From positions 1 through 55,415 of the forward strand of contig JAGXNT010000073.1 in assembly GCA_019894765.1 (NCBI GenBank): a stretch of DNA of 55,415 nt, written 5' to 3'. The stretch's first letter is position 1. Every line of letters begins with the position of its first letter. The translations under genes were made by a program, and so were the position numbers. Below the pieces are notes generated by a model that did not search any database, was not told the DNA's origin, and saw only the letters and a list, made by a program, of their open reading frames with translations. Positions 7,967 to 17,156 of the stretch are shown here, one piece after another. Source of the stretch: Candidatus Heimdallarchaeota archaeon. GTDB lineage: Archaea; Asgardarchaeota; Heimdallarchaeia; JABLTI01.

Positions 7967-10087
7967 TTATTTTCTCCTTTTCTTTATTGCAAGTGCACTC
8001 ATAGCTAGTAGTGATAATGTGAAAATGGATATAATCGAAGCTAATGATGGCCCATAAGCAACGGTTTGATAAGGATCATCTGTTGTTTGTGGTGTACTAC
8101 CAATATACAATGAGAATCTTCCAGTTCGTAAGATTGTTTCTACCCAGAAGTAATATGTACCAGTATCTAGTGCAAGTGCTTCAGCTGCAGTAGCAATACC
8201 AATCTTGTTCCATGAAGAATCGTATACATGGACTCTTACAATTAATTGGCTATCATACATTATTACCGATAAGAATCCGCCTTCTGAATCAGTTACTTCG
8301 GATTGGACAAGAATATTTGTAACATCTTCATCAATGAGCCATTGTATATGATTTATATCTTCTCTAGAAACAACGTGAACATAATCCCATTGTACTTTAA
8401 TTGTAGTCAAACTTGTATCACCATAGAATTTTACAGAGACAAATTTATTTGAACCAAGAGCAGTTATTTGATAAATCGAGTAATCTCCTTCTTGGTGCAA
8501 GAGTAGAGTGCTAAAGTCCACTAAAGGTAGGAATTCAAATGTTAAAGCTTGCTCGGATTCAATCCATAAATAACCAATTATTTCTGTATCCATGTCAAAG
8601 CTAATTGTTTTATTAGAATCATCACTTGTAAACAAGAATTCTACAATTGTACCGAATGGTTTTGGATTATATTGGATTGTTAAATTATAGATTTGAGTAA
8701 TTCCCAGATTACTCATTGTATCTAATGCAGTTATATAAAACGAGAAGTTTTGTCCTTCTGTCAAACCAGTAAATGACTCAATATAGGAATCACCTATTTT
8801 TGTAGTTAGAGCTACAAAATGCCACGTAGGATCTGGTGGGGTATTAAGATCATCATCTGTCCAATACAAACTTGCGGAGAGTATTCCTGAGAGATCTCTT
8901 GGGGTAATTGTCAAATCTAAGGTAAAATCATTCACTGATTCCTCGGTTATGATATATGAAACTTGGATTGAGGGGGGAGCCAAGTCTATAATTACATACA
9001 AGGAAACTTGTGTATTATGAATAGGATTCATATCTCCATCTAATTCAGTCCAAGTAACATTTGCATAGAGATTTACAAAAAATTCTCGAGTCAATGACAT
9101 AGTCCAACTTTCAATGATTTCTGGTAAATCAATTGGTTCTGGCAAGGATTGTAAATCTTCTAAATTAACACATTCTCCACCTGTATAGTCTGCGATCCAA
9201 TTAAATTGGTTCTCCACTATTCCACTTATCCCAGTTATGACGGAGTTTATCTTGATACCTTTCTCTTTTAGATTTGTTACAGCATTTAGTAATTGAGATC
9301 CATTAATGTAATCAGCTGTACTCCCTACACCTACAACTAGCCCTGGATCACAGTCTTCATCTCCTACAATTATGAGAAGTTTTGGAACTTCGTCTCGCCA
9401 ATCCCAAGTATTTGCTAAGTATAAGGCATCACCCCATGGTTCTGTACCACCATTTGCAGTGAGCTCATTGATTAAATCATTCACAGTATTAAAATCATCA
9501 GTGAATTCAACATAGTTATTTGGACTAGCAGTTGGATATTCTGAGTATTTACTCCAACCATACACAATCATACCTATACGTAATGAAGTTATGGTTTGTG
9601 TAAGACGGCTAGTCATTGCTAAGAATTCAGCTTTTACGGAATCAATCTCATCACTCATTGAACCACTCGAGTCAAATACTAAACAGACATCTGCTGAATC
9701 AAATTGCTCATCACCTGTTAGTGAACTATTTAACATGGCTTCAATGTTTAAAATCAGAGAGGATCCAGGATTAATTAAGGCGACATTTTGCTGAATAGGA
9801 TATGTTGGGGAAAACTCAGCATATTCGCCATCTAAACCAAAATCAACCTGAACGCCACTAGCAGGATTAATTCCTTGATTATCAAGAGTTAAATTCGCTA
9901 AAACCCCACCACCTTTCCCAATTGTTGTAGTGTTTGTTTCCAAAGTGATAACTAGATCCTCTTTAGCTTCAATTGCTACAACATCGTCTGTGGTGTTAGC
10001 TTTAGATTCACTCTTCAGAAAATTCATACACAGACTTGTTAAAAATAAAGTAAAAATTAAAACAGCGATCATTTTTCTTTTTCGCAA
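7967..10087 (-). CDS. Secreted/anchored von Willebrand factor A domain protein
   Basis: Surface protein of 706 residues. Residues 1-30 form a signal peptide. A beta domain (about 40-125) precedes a VWA domain beginning ADVCLVFDSSGSM, with metal-site residues Asp139, Ser141 and Ser143 intact. Beta-rich domains follow, and a C-terminal TM helix (SLASIISIFTLSLLAMSALA) ends in KKRRK, so the protein is anchored with its bulk outside. The first start is TTG at 10087; ATG at 10072 would shorten the signal peptide by five residues. It is the first gene of a tight operon with the RING-like membrane protein, suggesting the two work together at the cell surface. The ligand is unknown. Confidence 0.85.
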   Translation of the reverse strand: MRKRKMIAVLIFTLFLTSLCMNFLKSESKANTTDDVVAIEAKEDLVITLETNTTTIGKGGGVLANLTLDNQGINPASGVQVDFGLDGEYAEFSPTYPIQQNVALINPGSSLILNIEAMLNSSLTGDEQFDSADVCLVFDSSGSMSDEIDSVKAEFLAMTSRLTQTITSLRIGMIVYGWSKYSEYPTASPNNYVEFTDDFNTVNDLINELTANGGTEPWGDALYLANTWDWRDEVPKLLIIVGDEDCDPGLVVGVGSTADYINGSQLLNAVTNLKEKGIKINSVITGISGIVENQFNWIADYTGGECVNLEDLQSLPEPIDLPEIIESWTMSLTREFFVNLYANVTWTELDGDMNPIHNTQVSLYVIIDLAPPSIQVSYIITEESVNDFTLDLTITPRDLSGILSASLYWTDDDLNTPPDPTWHFVALTTKIGDSYIESFTGLTEGQNFSFYITALDTMSNLGITQIYNLTIQYNPKPFGTIVEFLFTSDDSNKTISFDMDTEIIGYLWIESEQALTFEFLPLVDFSTLLLHQEGDYSIYQITALGSNKFVSVKFYGDTSLTTIKVQWDYVHVVSREDINHIQWLIDEDVTNILVQSEVTDSEGGFLSVIMYDSQLIVRVHVYDSSWNKIGIATAAEALALDTGTYYFWVETILRTGRFSLYIGSTPQTTDDPYQTVAYGPSLASIISIFTLSLLAMSALAIKKRRK

Positions 10088-10218
10088 CTTCTTTCATCCA
10101 CCCAATTTATTACACGAATGCTAACTCTTCTTGCCTTCGCATTGTATAGTATATACTCATGATTTAATTTAAAATATCCCCATGGATAGTTTCAGAACTG
10201 TTTCGAACCAATAAATTG

Positions 10219-10247
10219 AAGAAAAAAGAAGAAAAAAAAAGAGAAAA
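10219..10247 (-). terminator. T-rich terminator of the PLP-enzyme gene
   Basis: Read on the minus strand, the bases immediately after the stop of the D-threonine aldolase-like gene are a series of T-runs (six and nine Ts separated by C). Such oligo-T tracts are the usual archaeal termination signal. No stem precedes it. Confidence 0.5.
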
Positions 10248-10248
10248 T

Positions 10249-11364
10249 CTAGCACTTCACATTATAGTTGAGTTCTTTTCCATCCAATGTGAAATACTTC
10301 TTCATTGCATTAGCAGTTAAACAGGAATGAATTGGTAAGATATACATTATATCGCCTATTTTGATTTTCTTAATAATCTCAGGTGTTGTCTTAATTATTC
10401 CGTGTTCTTGACTAATTGATTTAACAAAGGTCTCTTTGAGTGATTTGCTCCAACCTTTCCCTTCTGGTAATGCTACTAATCCATAAGAATAGGTTTTGTC
10501 TTCTCGATAAATACTGTCTTTTGATAGATGTATTGCTCCACCATACAAGACGATCTCATTTCTATCTTCATGTATTGCTACGACTGGGCAAGCTAGAGCT
10601 ACTGCAATTTCACTTTCATCACAAACTCCAAGTTCGAGTTGTAACACATCATAAAAAACAAAGTTACCAGGACGTATCTCATCAACCTCGGAGAAATCAG
10701 AGATAACACTACAAGTAGGAGTATCACCAATGGATAATTTTATTGAGGGAAATCCTTGTAGGAATAATCTCTCTTTAATATCTCTTAGTTTGATTACTGT
10801 ATCAGCATAAACTTCCTCAATCTCACAGATATTTTTTGCATAATACGAATGACCTGAATGAGTCAGTAATCCAACAAAACGAAGTTTCTCGATATCTCTT
10901 ATATTTCGAAGTAACTTAGATAATACTGCTTCATTATCCCAGTGAATACCAGTTCGATGATAATCTGTATCAATTTTAATCCAGATGTTTACTGGAGAAG
11001 TTAAATTTTTTTCTAAAAAGTCAACTGCTTCTTGTGATTCAATTAGTAAACCAAGATCAATTTTCTCAGCTAATTTATTGATCCTCTTAATTTGCTTAAT
11101 ATTCACAGAAAAAGCTAACGTAATATCTTTCCAAGCATTTTCTGCAAAGTATTCTGCCATATCCATAGAAGAGACAGCAATTGCTTCAACTCCATTTTGC
11201 TTAAACCATTCACCAATATCTGCTGAATGATGTGCTTTAAAATGTGGTCGAAACAAGACTTTGCTTTCTCTTGCTTTTTCAGCCATCTTTTCGATATTTT
11301 TTAGCACTTTATCTTTATCAACAAAAAGAGTTGGTTGGGTTACTTCCATTATCTTCACACACAT
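10249..11364 (-). CDS. D-threonine aldolase / D-serine dehydratase-like PLP enzyme
   Basis: Fold-type III PLP enzyme (alanine racemase N-terminal barrel) of the DSD1/D-threonine aldolase family, acting on D-3-hydroxyamino acids. RPHFKAH contains the Schiff-base lysine (Lys43). The C-terminal beta domain ends in the family metal site His-x-Cys (IHSCLTAN, His346 and Cys348), which separates this family from alanine racemases. The protein is full length at 371 residues. ATG at 11349 (MEVTQPTLF) is an alternative start with GTGA upstream and would fit the family N-terminus better. It stands alone, with no aminoacid operon around it. The family is firm; whether it acts as aldolase or dehydratase is open. 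Confidence 0.88.
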   Translation of the reverse strand: MCVKIMEVTQPTLFVDKDKVLKNIEKMAEKARESKVLFRPHFKAHHSADIGEWFKQNGVEAIAVSSMDMAEYFAENAWKDITLAFSVNIKQIKRINKLAEKIDLGLLIESQEAVDFLEKNLTSPVNIWIKIDTDYHRTGIHWDNEAVLSKLLRNIRDIEKLRFVGLLTHSGHSYYAKNICEIEEVYADTVIKLRDIKERLFLQGFPSIKLSIGDTPTCSVISDFSEVDEIRPGNFVFYDVLQLELGVCDESEIAVALACPVVAIHEDRNEIVLYGGAIHLSKDSIYREDKTYSYGLVALPEGKGWSKSLKETFVKSISQEHGIIKTTPEIIKKIKIGDIMYILPIHSCLTANAMKKYFTLDGKELNYNVKC

Positions 11365-11475
11365 CTAATATACATTCTACAAGTAATAAATTGACTGAAA
11401 AAAGTTGTTATTAAATAAGTGAATAAAAAAAGAGGATCAAAGGAGCAAATATAGATTACTTACTCCTTGATTATT

Positions 11476-13098
11476 CTAGTTTCGTCGTTTTCTATAAATG
11501 ACAGCTGCTACTGTAATACCTATTATTGTAGTCAAAATTACAGATGTGAAGATAATCCCTGCTTGAACTGTAGTTGTAACTGTATTGTTTACAGTTGTTG
11601 GGGGTAGAGTTATTGTATCTATTATCCAATCAATTCCTAAATCATAATCTAAGACTGCATCTGGATACCAGGATTTTGTAGCAGTTACTATGATATTCTC
11701 TACTACATTAGATGCTGGAAGGTCTACTTCGTAAACACCAACACCAATATGAGCCGCTGGATAGTCTGAACCATCATAGTTAACGTTAACTGCTGCATCT
11801 ACTATCGGGGTATTTGCTTCATCATAAACTAAGTATTGAATTGTATGTGTTGGCATAGCTAAGTCTTCATCTACGACATCAATGTATAAGGCTGGTGAAG
11901 CATACGGGACGTAGATATGGATATACTGTATAAGTAGCACAGGTACGAAGAAAATCACTGGAATAAAGACAGGTACAATTACTGGTATGAAAACGAATCG
12001 AATTGGTTGTACAATGATATTCACTGTTATGTCGATAATAGTAATTATTTCAATAAACCAGAATTCAAAGTGGAAAATAAAAGTAAGTTCCCAAATGATT
12101 ACCGATATGAATAAGAAGATAATTTCAATAAACATGTAGACAATTACTATCGACGTCTCATAGATTTTTATTTCATAGGTATAGTAAATAATTACTATCA
12201 ATAGCTCAATGATTGTTAAGTAGATGATTATTGTAATATCCCAAATAACGAACACTATTCTTTCTATGAATAACCATGCAAAGTACCATGTTATGATGAT
12301 ATAATCCCAAATTAGTACCAATGTATAAGCACTAATCAAGATTGAATATCCTATGCCACCAATGGTAATACTGTTACCATCCCAACCAATGCTAATGACT
12401 GCATCAAGGTAGAAAGGTGGAACCGGTACACCAGGCGGAGCTCCGTAATAGACTGGTGCCATGTATTCAAGACCCATATAGCCTGCACCAGGATTAAAGT
12501 TTGCAACAACTAAACCAGTAGGTGTAAATATATCCCAAGCAGTTTCGTTAATTCTACTGAGATTCATAGCACCGTCGATCTGTAGAACTCCATTTTCTAA
12601 TTCGAGTTCATGTACTCCATCAGACCACCAGAAGTCTCCGTCGGTTGTGTTATAACTTAATGACATAGCTTCTGCGCCAACAATAGTAGCATTCCACTCG
12701 TCGTTATTGGGACCACCACTACTTAGTTCAAAAGACATACCAGGTACTGATACATCTAAGGTTTGACCATCAGTTGGATCGGTTTCAAAATTCACATCAA
12801 AGAGCATTTCATCCGCTTCGACTGTGGTTCCACCTAAGTCTAATTTTGTACACAACACACCCACATTTGTAGCATTGTGCTCTAGCTGTAACTCATAAGT
12901 ACCATTTAGTAGAATTATTGTTTTTTGTGGATTTTGTTCTAAAATTTCGATGGTATTCCCATCATAATCATATAATGCATTTGGAGTAACATTATTGCCA
13001 CCAACTTCTTCTGGAGCTACTTGAGCGTCTCCTATAAATGCTGGAAGAAAGAGAAGAAGGGACATTATTGCTACTGCATAGATAATTTTCTTGTTCAA
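11476..13098 (-). CDS. Surface protein with an aromatic, acid-punctuated hydrophobic tract
   Basis: Hypothetical protein, 540 residues. A signal peptide (1-25) is followed by a beta-rich outer domain to about 245. About 255-395 is an extraordinary run of Ile, Val, Trp, Tyr and Phe interrupted by single Glu or Asp residues, often 8-12 apart (for example IWDITIIIYLTIIELL). A proline-rich hydrophobic stretch (PVIVPVFIPVIFFVPV) follows. Then comes an Ig- or carboxypeptidase-like beta domain (about 415-505) and a C-terminal TM helix ending YRKRRN. It could be an odd multipass bundle or a strand-rich membrane assembly. I recognise no family. Confidence 0.7.
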   Translation of the reverse strand: MNKKIIYAVAIMSLLLFLPAFIGDAQVAPEEVGGNNVTPNALYDYDGNTIEILEQNPQKTIILLNGTYELQLEHNATNVGVLCTKLDLGGTTVEADEMLFDVNFETDPTDGQTLDVSVPGMSFELSSGGPNNDEWNATIVGAEAMSLSYNTTDGDFWWSDGVHELELENGVLQIDGAMNLSRINETAWDIFTPTGLVVANFNPGAGYMGLEYMAPVYYGAPPGVPVPPFYLDAVISIGWDGNSITIGGIGYSILISAYTLVLIWDYIIITWYFAWLFIERIVFVIWDITIIIYLTIIELLIVIIYYTYEIKIYETSIVIVYMFIEIIFLFISVIIWELTFIFHFEFWFIEIITIIDITVNIIVQPIRFVFIPVIVPVFIPVIFFVPVLLIQYIHIYVPYASPALYIDVVDEDLAMPTHTIQYLVYDEANTPIVDAAVNVNYDGSDYPAAHIGVGVYEVDLPASNVVENIIVTATKSWYPDAVLDYDLGIDWIIDTITLPPTTVNNTVTTTVQAGIIFTSVILTTIIGITVAAVIYRKRRN

Positions 13099-13319
13099 AA
13101 TTATTTACTCCTCAATAATTTCATCTTAAAGATGCTTTTAGCATCTAGCTAATATTATCAAAGTACGAACTTTGCATATTTTAACTTTTCATAGCTGACA
13201 TAAGAGTGTGTATATTTAATTAATCAATAATTTAATTAGGAACAAACATAGAATCCCACTGTAAAAATCAAGTATTTACCAATAAAATGTATGATTTCAA
13301 GTAAAACGGTGTATTTCCC

Positions 13320-14477
13320 ATGAGATATTTAGTATTAGGATCCGGATTAATGGGTCGAGCAGCAGCATTTGACCTACTTAGACATGATGACACTAAAGAA
13401 TTAGTATTAGCTGATATTGATGAAAGCAATTTAAAATCAGTAGCTGATTTTCTTGATGATTCTCGAGTAAAATCAGTAGTACTTGATGCAAAAGACAAAG
13501 ATCAAGTTCTTGAAGTAATGAAAGGAATTGATTCAGTAATGTCATGCATTTCTTATACATTAAATTATGATTTAACAAAAGCAGCTATAAAATCTGGAGC
13601 TAATTTCTGTGATCTTGGAGGGAATAATACTGTCGTTGCAAAACAATTCACGTTATCAGAAGAGGCCGAAAAAGCTAACGTAACCGTTATACCAGATTGT
13701 GGTTTTGCTCCCGGTGTTGTTAGTATTTTTGTGGAAAATGGAGCTTCTAAGTTAGATACTGTTGAGGAAATTCACATTCGCGTTGGAGGATTACCTCAGG
13801 ATCCAAAACCACCTTTGAATTATTCTCTTATTTTTTCAGTTCAAGGCTTGACAAATGAATATATCGAGATTGTTGAAGTAATAAGAGATGGAAAATTAAC
13901 TAAAATAGAACCCTTAACTGAAATTGAAGAAATTGAATTTCCAGAACCTTTTGGGAAACTCGAAGCATTTCAAACTTCTGGTGGAACATCTACACTTCCT
14001 CAAACTTTCCTTGGCAAAGTAAAAGAATTAGACTACAAAACAATCCGATACATAGGTCATTGCGAAAAAATGAAAGCAATTTTAGATCTTGGTTTCAAAA
14101 GCTATGATAAAATCGATTTCCAAGGGAATAAAATTTCACCTCGTGAATTTCTAGAGACAATGCTTGTGAAGAATTTAACACATGAAAACACAAAAGATCT
14201 CTCTTTGATGAGAATAGAAGTAATCGGTATAAAAGACAAGAAGAAAATGAAAATCACTTATCAAGTAATAGACTACTATGACGAAGAGAATAATCTCACA
14301 TCTATGATGCGTATGACTTCGTACCCAGCTGCAATTATCGCTCGAATGATGGCTATTGGCGATATCAAAAAGAAAGGTGTTGTCAGACAAGAATACAATG
14401 TTCCATCCGATTTAATGTTGGAAGAATTACGAAAACGAAATGTCAATATAGAGTATAAAGAAGAAGAGATAAACTAA
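13320..14477 (+). CDS. Lysine 6-dehydrogenase (saccharopine dehydrogenase-like)
   Basis: NAD(P)-dependent oxidoreductase of the saccharopine dehydrogenase superfamily, closest from memory to L-lysine 6-dehydrogenase, which deaminates the epsilon-amino group of lysine. A Rossmann domain starts at residue 1 with GSGLMG (Gly7, 9, 12). Shared stretches include IPDCGFAPGVVS, GGLPQDPKPPLNYSLIFS, FGKLEAFQTSGGTSTLP and YKTIRYIGHCEK. At 385 residues it has family length. ATG 13320 is the only sensible start. It converges with the phosphatase gene, overlapping by 4 bases. No lysine-pathway neighbours are present, so a biosynthetic or catabolic role cannot be chosen. Confidence 0.82.
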   Translation: MRYLVLGSGLMGRAAAFDLLRHDDTKELVLADIDESNLKSVADFLDDSRVKSVVLDAKDKDQVLEVMKGIDSVMSCISYTLNYDLTKAAIKSGANFCDLGGNNTVVAKQFTLSEEAEKANVTVIPDCGFAPGVVSIFVENGASKLDTVEEIHIRVGGLPQDPKPPLNYSLIFSVQGLTNEYIEIVEVIRDGKLTKIEPLTEIEEIEFPEPFGKLEAFQTSGGTSTLPQTFLGKVKELDYKTIRYIGHCEKMKAILDLGFKSYDKIDFQGNKISPREFLETMLVKNLTHENTKDLSLMRIEVIGIKDKKKMKITYQVIDYYDEENNLTSMMRMTSYPAAIIARMMAIGDIKKKGVVRQEYNVPSDLMLEELRKRNVNIEYKEEEIN

Positions 14478-14944
14478 CAGATTGGTCTTTCATATTCCAA
14501 AATTAGTTTCTGTTGGTTTGGCGTCTCTATTGCGCATGGTCGGATTTTTCTGACCATTTTTATTGCTTCTTCGCCATCTATTGTTCCATAAATGAACCGC
14601 TCTGCTAACGTTAGCATTGTACCTGTTCTACCACAACCTGCTATACAATGAACAAGTACTTTCTTCTTCTCTTTCTGTGCTTTTGAGATTATTTCAAGAA
14701 ATTGTTCGATTAGTTCTTTGGTTGGAACATCAATATCAGTTATGAATAACTCATGATGTTTAAATTTTGTTTTCATTTCCTCATAATTTGGATGCTCTCG
14801 GATTCCCTCATCCAGTGAAATAATTATATCTATTCCTAATTGTTCTATTTGCAGTAAATCTTCCTCAGTTTCAGGTATCACTGAACCATAGAGTTCAAGT
14901 TCCTTGTATGCATATATATCATAATTTCGCATTTTTTGTTTCAC
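14474..14944 (-). CDS. Dual-specificity / tyrosine protein phosphatase
   Basis: Cysteine-based phosphatase, 156 residues. The P-loop VHCIAGCGRTG gives nucleophile Cys100 and Arg106, matching the HCx5R(T/S) signature of protein tyrosine and dual-specificity phosphatases. Asp70 or Asp72 in ITDIDVPT is a candidate general acid. The small size and sequence around residues 15-45 (YGSVIPETEEDLLQIEQLGI) resemble compact atypical DSPs. Its start overlaps the stop of the upstream membrane-protein gene by 4 bases (ATGA type), so it is translationally coupled as the last gene of the HflX operon. Protein or phosphoinositide substrate cannot be decided. Confidence 0.88.
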   Translation of the reverse strand: MKQKMRNYDIYAYKELELYGSVIPETEEDLLQIEQLGIDIIISLDEGIREHPNYEEMKTKFKHHELFITDIDVPTKELIEQFLEIISKAQKEKKKVLVHCIAGCGRTGTMLTLAERFIYGTIDGEEAIKMVRKIRPCAIETPNQQKLILEYERPIC

Positions 14945-15525
14945 TCTTTTTTTTGATCGATATCATCGAGTCCCCAGAATTTCTTTTCTGCTCCAGCTGC
15001 TTCTCTACGTTTTCGTATAGTTTCAGGATCTAATAACTCCTCGTCTTCTTCATCAGGTTTCCTTTCAAGTTTTTTAGCTCGAATGTAGTACGTGATCACT
15101 GAAATAACAAGTATAAATGCTGCAGCAACTCCTATTAACCTTCGTACATTGTTGTTATCATTTGCTGTTGGATCATAATTTAATTCCATTTCAAAATATC
15201 CCTCTGATAATCCATCAGAAGATAATGAGAAAAAAATACTTGTGGTATTTAATATGTATAGTACTTCAGTTTCGCTCACTGAGATTTCTTTTGTTACTCC
15301 ATTTACTGTTGCATTAACTGGATCACCAGTAGTAACAGTTATACTAATACTTCCATTATAATAAACATCTTCAGTTATGTCTAGTAAGATCTTTGTTTCA
15401 TTATTTACCGTAAATTCTTGTGTTGTATCAGAGGCAGATGCTACAAAATTACTCACGAACACAAAACCAATTATTAAGAGAAATACACTTGAAGTAAGTT
15501 TATGTTTTAATTTTATTCTTTTCAT
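14941..15525 (-). CDS. Anchored membrane protein with short outer domain
   Basis: Hypothetical protein of 194 residues. Signal peptide (KLTSSVFLLIIGFVFVSNFVASA), a small extracellular beta domain of about 100 residues, one TM helix (IGVAAAFILVISVITYYI), and a charged cytoplasmic tail rich in Glu, Lys and Arg. The open frame reaches back to 15588, but ATG 15525 is preferred because the signal peptide starts there. It lies 14 bases past the HflX stop with AGGA upstream. It sits between HflX and the phosphatase in one operon. No family recognised. Confidence 0.75.
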   Translation of the reverse strand: MKRIKLKHKLTSSVFLLIIGFVFVSNFVASASDTTQEFTVNNETKILLDITEDVYYNGSISITVTTGDPVNATVNGVTKEISVSETEVLYILNTTSIFFSLSSDGLSEGYFEMELNYDPTANDNNNVRRLIGVAAAFILVISVITYYIRAKKLERKPDEEDEELLDPETIRKRREAAGAEKKFWGLDDIDQKKE

Positions 15526-15538
15526 TTCTCGCAATTCC

Positions 15539-16954
15539 TTACTTTTTATCCTTAAGCGATGTGATGGATCCGAGTTCTTCAGGATCATCGAAAAACTCTG
15601 CTTCTTCTTTTTCTTTTTCCTCTACCAAATCGAAAATTAATATTTCTTCACCTGATTCAGTTTTAAATATTGTAAAACCATCCTCTTTTGGTTCAGACTC
15701 AGATTTCTTCAATTGCTTTATGAGAATCTCTTCATTTACTATCTCGACTCCTAATGGATTTTTCTTTATAATGTTGTAGAGATACCTTCCTAACCGTTCA
15801 TTTGTTTCAAATTTCATTTCAATTACTTTTTCAAGAAATATTTCTTCTGTAATTCTTGTTTTATCATGAATTCGAGATACTAATGACATGCCTTCATTAT
15901 TATTAGGAATTTTCAAATGAAATCTATAAGTCTCTAAAATATTTAGAATTTCAGCTCTTAATGACTCAATATTAGTTTGATCTTTAGCGCTTATCCCGAT
16001 AGGTTGCTTCTTCAGTACTGCTTTTACAATTTCTATTTTTTCATCCACATTTTGTGCAATATCAATTTTATTCAACACGGGAATTAATGGAATAGATTCA
16101 GCCTTAATTGAACCTAAAGTATTCATTGAAGCGAGAACTTTCATTCTAATGTTTTCTATTGAGTCATTGCAGTCAATTAATAGTAAAATTAAATCAGCAT
16201 CCGTCACTTCTTTCAAGGTCGCATAAAATGCAGCCATTAATACGTGAGGGAGTCGAGAAATTAATCCAACGGTATCAGTAATTAGTATTTTTCTTCCTTC
16301 TGCATCGAAACTTCTTGTTGTGGTATCTAAAGTCGTAAACATCCTACCACTCACTTCAACTTCTGCTTCTGTAAAGGCATTCATTAGTGTACTTTTTCCC
16401 GAGTTTGTGTAACCGGCAATTGCAACTAAGTCAAAGCCTGATTTTAGTCTTCTTTTTCTTCTCAAATCTTTTGACATTTTAATTAGATCAATTTTCTTCT
16501 CAAGTTTCTTGATTAAGACATTTCTAGCTGAAACACTTCTATGACTTTCAAAACGTGATCCAACAACTTTCTTTAATGCTGCTAATCGGATCTGAGTGAG
16601 TGCTTCTTGTGTACCTGCCTTATTGATAAATATCTCAAGAATAAGTTCGAACCGATCTATGATTTCTACATGCCACATTTTTTTTAAATTCTCTAATTGG
16701 TAGTGATCAAGCTTGTTCTCAATAATCACAATATCTGCATTTAGTTCTTTGATTCGACCTTTGATTTGCTTTGCTTTTCCTTTTCCAAACAAATAGGTAG
16801 GATGTAATCTATCGACATTTTGTGTTACTCTATCAACTACATCATATCCTGCTACAAATGCTAGTTCAGATAATTCAGCTAAGTGGTCTCCTAACCTTCT
16901 ATCCACTATCACCTCAGTAAGAATGGCTCTTCTTTTCTGGATTTTGCTAAGCAT
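15539..16954 (-). CDS. hflX: HflX-family ribosome-associated GTPase
   Basis: GTPase of the HflX family; known members bind the large ribosomal subunit and can rescue stalled ribosomes. The N-terminal HflX domain shows the glycine/lysine motif LFGKGKAKQIK (55-65). A helical linker (about 125-175) precedes the G domain: P-loop GYTNSGKST (181-189), switch region TLDTTTR, G3 DTVGLIS and G4 NKID. The C-terminal region after about 350 is longer than usual and ends in an acidic Glu-rich tail. The start ATG 16954 has AGGTGAT upstream. First gene of the operon with the membrane protein and phosphatase. Confidence 0.94.
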   Translation of the reverse strand: MLSKIQKRRAILTEVIVDRRLGDHLAELSELAFVAGYDVVDRVTQNVDRLHPTYLFGKGKAKQIKGRIKELNADIVIIENKLDHYQLENLKKMWHVEIIDRFELILEIFINKAGTQEALTQIRLAALKKVVGSRFESHRSVSARNVLIKKLEKKIDLIKMSKDLRRKRRLKSGFDLVAIAGYTNSGKSTLMNAFTEAEVEVSGRMFTTLDTTTRSFDAEGRKILITDTVGLISRLPHVLMAAFYATLKEVTDADLILLLIDCNDSIENIRMKVLASMNTLGSIKAESIPLIPVLNKIDIAQNVDEKIEIVKAVLKKQPIGISAKDQTNIESLRAEILNILETYRFHLKIPNNNEGMSLVSRIHDKTRITEEIFLEKVIEMKFETNERLGRYLYNIIKKNPLGVEIVNEEILIKQLKKSESEPKEDGFTIFKTESGEEILIFDLVEEKEKEEAEFFDDPEELGSITSLKDKK

Positions 16955-17131
16955 CAGAGATCACCTATAGTTTTTCTTCTTGTTATTTTCAAGTTCAATT
17001 AAATAAAAGTTAGCCGGTAAATTAAACAATTCCTAAAGAAATATTAGTATTAAAATAAAAGAATATACTCATTAAGATGAAAATTAAAAGGATAACAAAC
17101 AAAATTAAGAAAAAGTTGTCATTTTAGTTGG

Positions 17132-17140
17132 TTATAAAAA
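17132..17140 (+). promoter_or_regulatory. TATA box of the TPR gene
   Basis: TTATAAAAA is centred about 22 bases before the TTG codon at 17157, which predicts transcription starting at or within a few bases of the start codon, so the mRNA may be leaderless. Confidence 0.45.
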
Positions 17141-17156
17141 GAATTTCAATAAAGAG

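Noticed and set aside
10440..10706. Plus-strand open frame of 88 codons
   Set aside because: It lies wholly inside the PLP-enzyme gene on the other strand and encodes a Leu/His-rich sequence with no protein features.
12000..12360. Low-complexity region that might be an assembly or frame error in the hydrophobic tract
   Set aside because: The reading frame stays open and recognisable beta and TM segments flank it on both sides, so I treat it as a real coding tract.
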